Source: Rhizobium sp. NXC14
GTDB taxonomy: Bacteria; Pseudomonadota; Alphaproteobacteria; Rhizobiales; Rhizobiaceae
Direction: 5' to 3'
Assembly: GCF_002117485.1 (NCBI RefSeq)
Contig: NZ_CP021031.1
Coordinates: 62,001 to 126,000 of the forward strand
Length of the DNA stretch: 64,000 bases
Below, one piece after another: positions 63,057 to 64,000 of this stretch. A program made the position numbers and the translations under genes. The notes under the pieces are model-generated. The model had not been told where the DNA came from and did no database searches. It saw only the letters and a list, made by a program, of their open reading frames with translations. The number at the start of each line of letters is the position of its first letter. The stretch's first letter is position 1.

Positions 63057-64000
63057 ATGACCCAGTATATTTTTGAAAGAACTGGTGGAACTCTTTCCGT
63101 GCCCAACGTGAAGGCCATCGTCGAAGAGGCCGGCTACGATCCCGCAGTCCTAGCCTACACGCAGGTCGATTCGAAAAAGGTTAATGCAACCGGGACCCTC
63201 GTCATGGCTCCGAGCACGCTGGAGCATGCCGCAAAGAAATTGGGATACAAGGGAACTGCCGTGACGGTAGTAGATGGCGTTGCCGAAGAGGCCCATTCCT
63301 CATCGAACCGTGCTAGGTCCGTTGCGCCGAGTATCGGTAACCTACTTGGCGCCACGGATTATGGCGTAACCATCAGCATGGGCCAGAATACCGTCGCAGC
63401 CCTGTCGAGCGGCAACTATTCCCTTTTTGGCTTCAAGGGAGTGCAAACAAGTGCCGGCGGCGGCGTGCCGCTCGTCTGGTTCAAATCCGATGATTTCGGG
63501 CTGGACACCGAGGTGTCTTGGGAAGTCCAGTACGAGGCTTACACATCCAGGTCCGCGATCATTCCCAACGGTCAGATCAAGGGCTTGAGCTCTTACGCGA
63601 TCGATCTCGGTCAAACGCTGGAAGTTGAGACGCCCCAAGGCACGGGCAGCGTCGTCGACGGCACGGAAGGAGTGATTTCGATCGAAAATCGGACGACGAC
63701 GCAGGTTACGTGCGGGATTTCCGAAGTCGTCGACAGTACAGCTCAGCCCCTCTGCGCTTTTCCACTTTATGGCAATGGCCTAGATGCGATCATACCGATC
63801 CAAAAGGTCATGTTGACATTTTCCACCAATACGGTGAATACCGGCACCGTAATCGAGAAAGCGTATAGTCAGAGCATTCTCATCGATCTGACCGCAAAGT
63901 CCCATCGGGAAGTTGCCTTCGACATCAACAATGGCTGGTCGTGGGGCGGTTTCAGCTGGGCTCAAGCCATCCGCCCATCGACCAACGTCGTACCGCTGTT
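63057..64000 (+). CDS. Unrecognised protein, N-terminal part (runs off window)
   Basis: ATG 63057 follows AAGGGAG by seven bases and the frame is open for 314 codons to the window end. It begins MTQYIFERTGGTLSVPNVKA with a small alpha/beta segment up to residue 65 (LEHAAKKLGYKGTAV), then a Ser-rich linker and a beta-rich region: DYGVTISMGQNTVAALSSGN, VWFKSDDFGLDTEVSWEVQY, SIENRTTTQVTCGI and NNGWSWGGFSWAQAIRPSTN. No signal peptide or membrane helix. The beta-rich, Asn/Thr-rich composition resembles bacterial lectin-like or pore-forming proteins, but I cannot name a family. Confidence 0.6.
   Translation, partial: MTQYIFERTGGTLSVPNVKAIVEEAGYDPAVLAYTQVDSKKVNATGTLVMAPSTLEHAAKKLGYKGTAVTVVDGVAEEAHSSSNRARSVAPSIGNLLGATDYGVTISMGQNTVAALSSGNYSLFGFKGVQTSAGGGVPLVWFKSDDFGLDTEVSWEVQYEAYTSRSAIIPNGQIKGLSSYAIDLGQTLEVETPQGTGSVVDGTEGVISIENRTTTQVTCGISEVVDSTAQPLCAFPLYGNGLDAIIPIQKVMLTFSTNTVNTGTVIEKAYSQSILIDLTAKSHREVAFDINNGWSWGGFSWAQAIRPSTNVVPL

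Noticed and set aside
1..64000. Search by eye for rRNA, tRNA, CRISPR arrays and plasmid replication genes (repABC)
   Set aside because: None seen; a missed small RNA cannot be excluded without a covariance search.

Overview
The window looks like an accessory replicon (symbiotic plasmid or island) of a rhizobium in the Rhizobium/Ensifer group. The main evidence is two nod boxes, an intact nodA, an intact nodH, remnants of a second nodA, nodJ and nodP, a DUF982 gene, and a very high load of IS3, IS110, IS66, IS5 and IS6 family elements. nodA, nodJ, nodH and nodP together point to a lineage making sulfated Nod factor, as in R. tropici or S. meliloti. The genus cannot be fixed from this sequence alone.

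Layout. 1-5.8 kb: end of an amidohydrolase gene, a frameshifted RHS polymorphic-toxin gene with its small downstream partner gene, and a broken phage-tail-like gene. 5.8-11.06 kb: one IS3 element carrying three other insertion sequences inside it. 11.3-20.1 kb: an organosulfur block, in which a carbohydrate-type ABC importer (minus strand) diverges from four flavin-dependent oxidoreductase genes (NtaA/DmoA-like, two SfnB-like, SsuD-like). 20.1-22.9 kb: debris (ABC ATPase pseudogene, tyrosine recombinase 3' end, IS66 remnant). 23.0-32.1 kb: nodulation region with two nod box/nodA units separated by nested IS3 elements. The first unit is intact and is followed by a large acyltransferase gene. 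The second is a nodA-nodJ deletion chimera followed by an aldo/keto reductase gene, nodH and a nodP stub. 32.1-37.7 kb: a tyrosine recombinase gene split by an IS66 element, itself split by a serine-recombinase element.

37.5-49.6 kb is the best preserved metabolic region. A branched-chain-type amino acid importer (five genes) and a LysR regulator sit beside a tightly overlapping operon of three RraA-like aldolase/decarboxylase paralogues, an aminotransferase, a glutamate dehydrogenase and an alpha/beta hydrolase. I read this as a pathway that imports an amino acid, transaminates it to a 2-oxo acid, recycles the amino group through glutamate, and cleaves the 4-hydroxy-2-oxo acid by retro-aldol reaction. 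A 4-hydroxylated or 4-methylated glutamate-type compound would fit. This is inference and is the most interesting candidate system here.

49.8-64 kb is mostly debris and short genes: a CoA-hydratase stub, IS6 and IS5 remnants, a Tat-exported beta carbonic anhydrase, VapC and cyclase fragments, an ArsR regulator with a striking palindrome over its start codon followed by a frameshifted SRPBCC gene, a DUF982 gene, a cold-shock gene, an AraC regulator split by an IS66 deletion derivative, and an unrecognised gene running off the window end. No rRNA, tRNA or CRISPR array was found. Coordinates read by eye at repeat and IS ends may be off by one or two bases.
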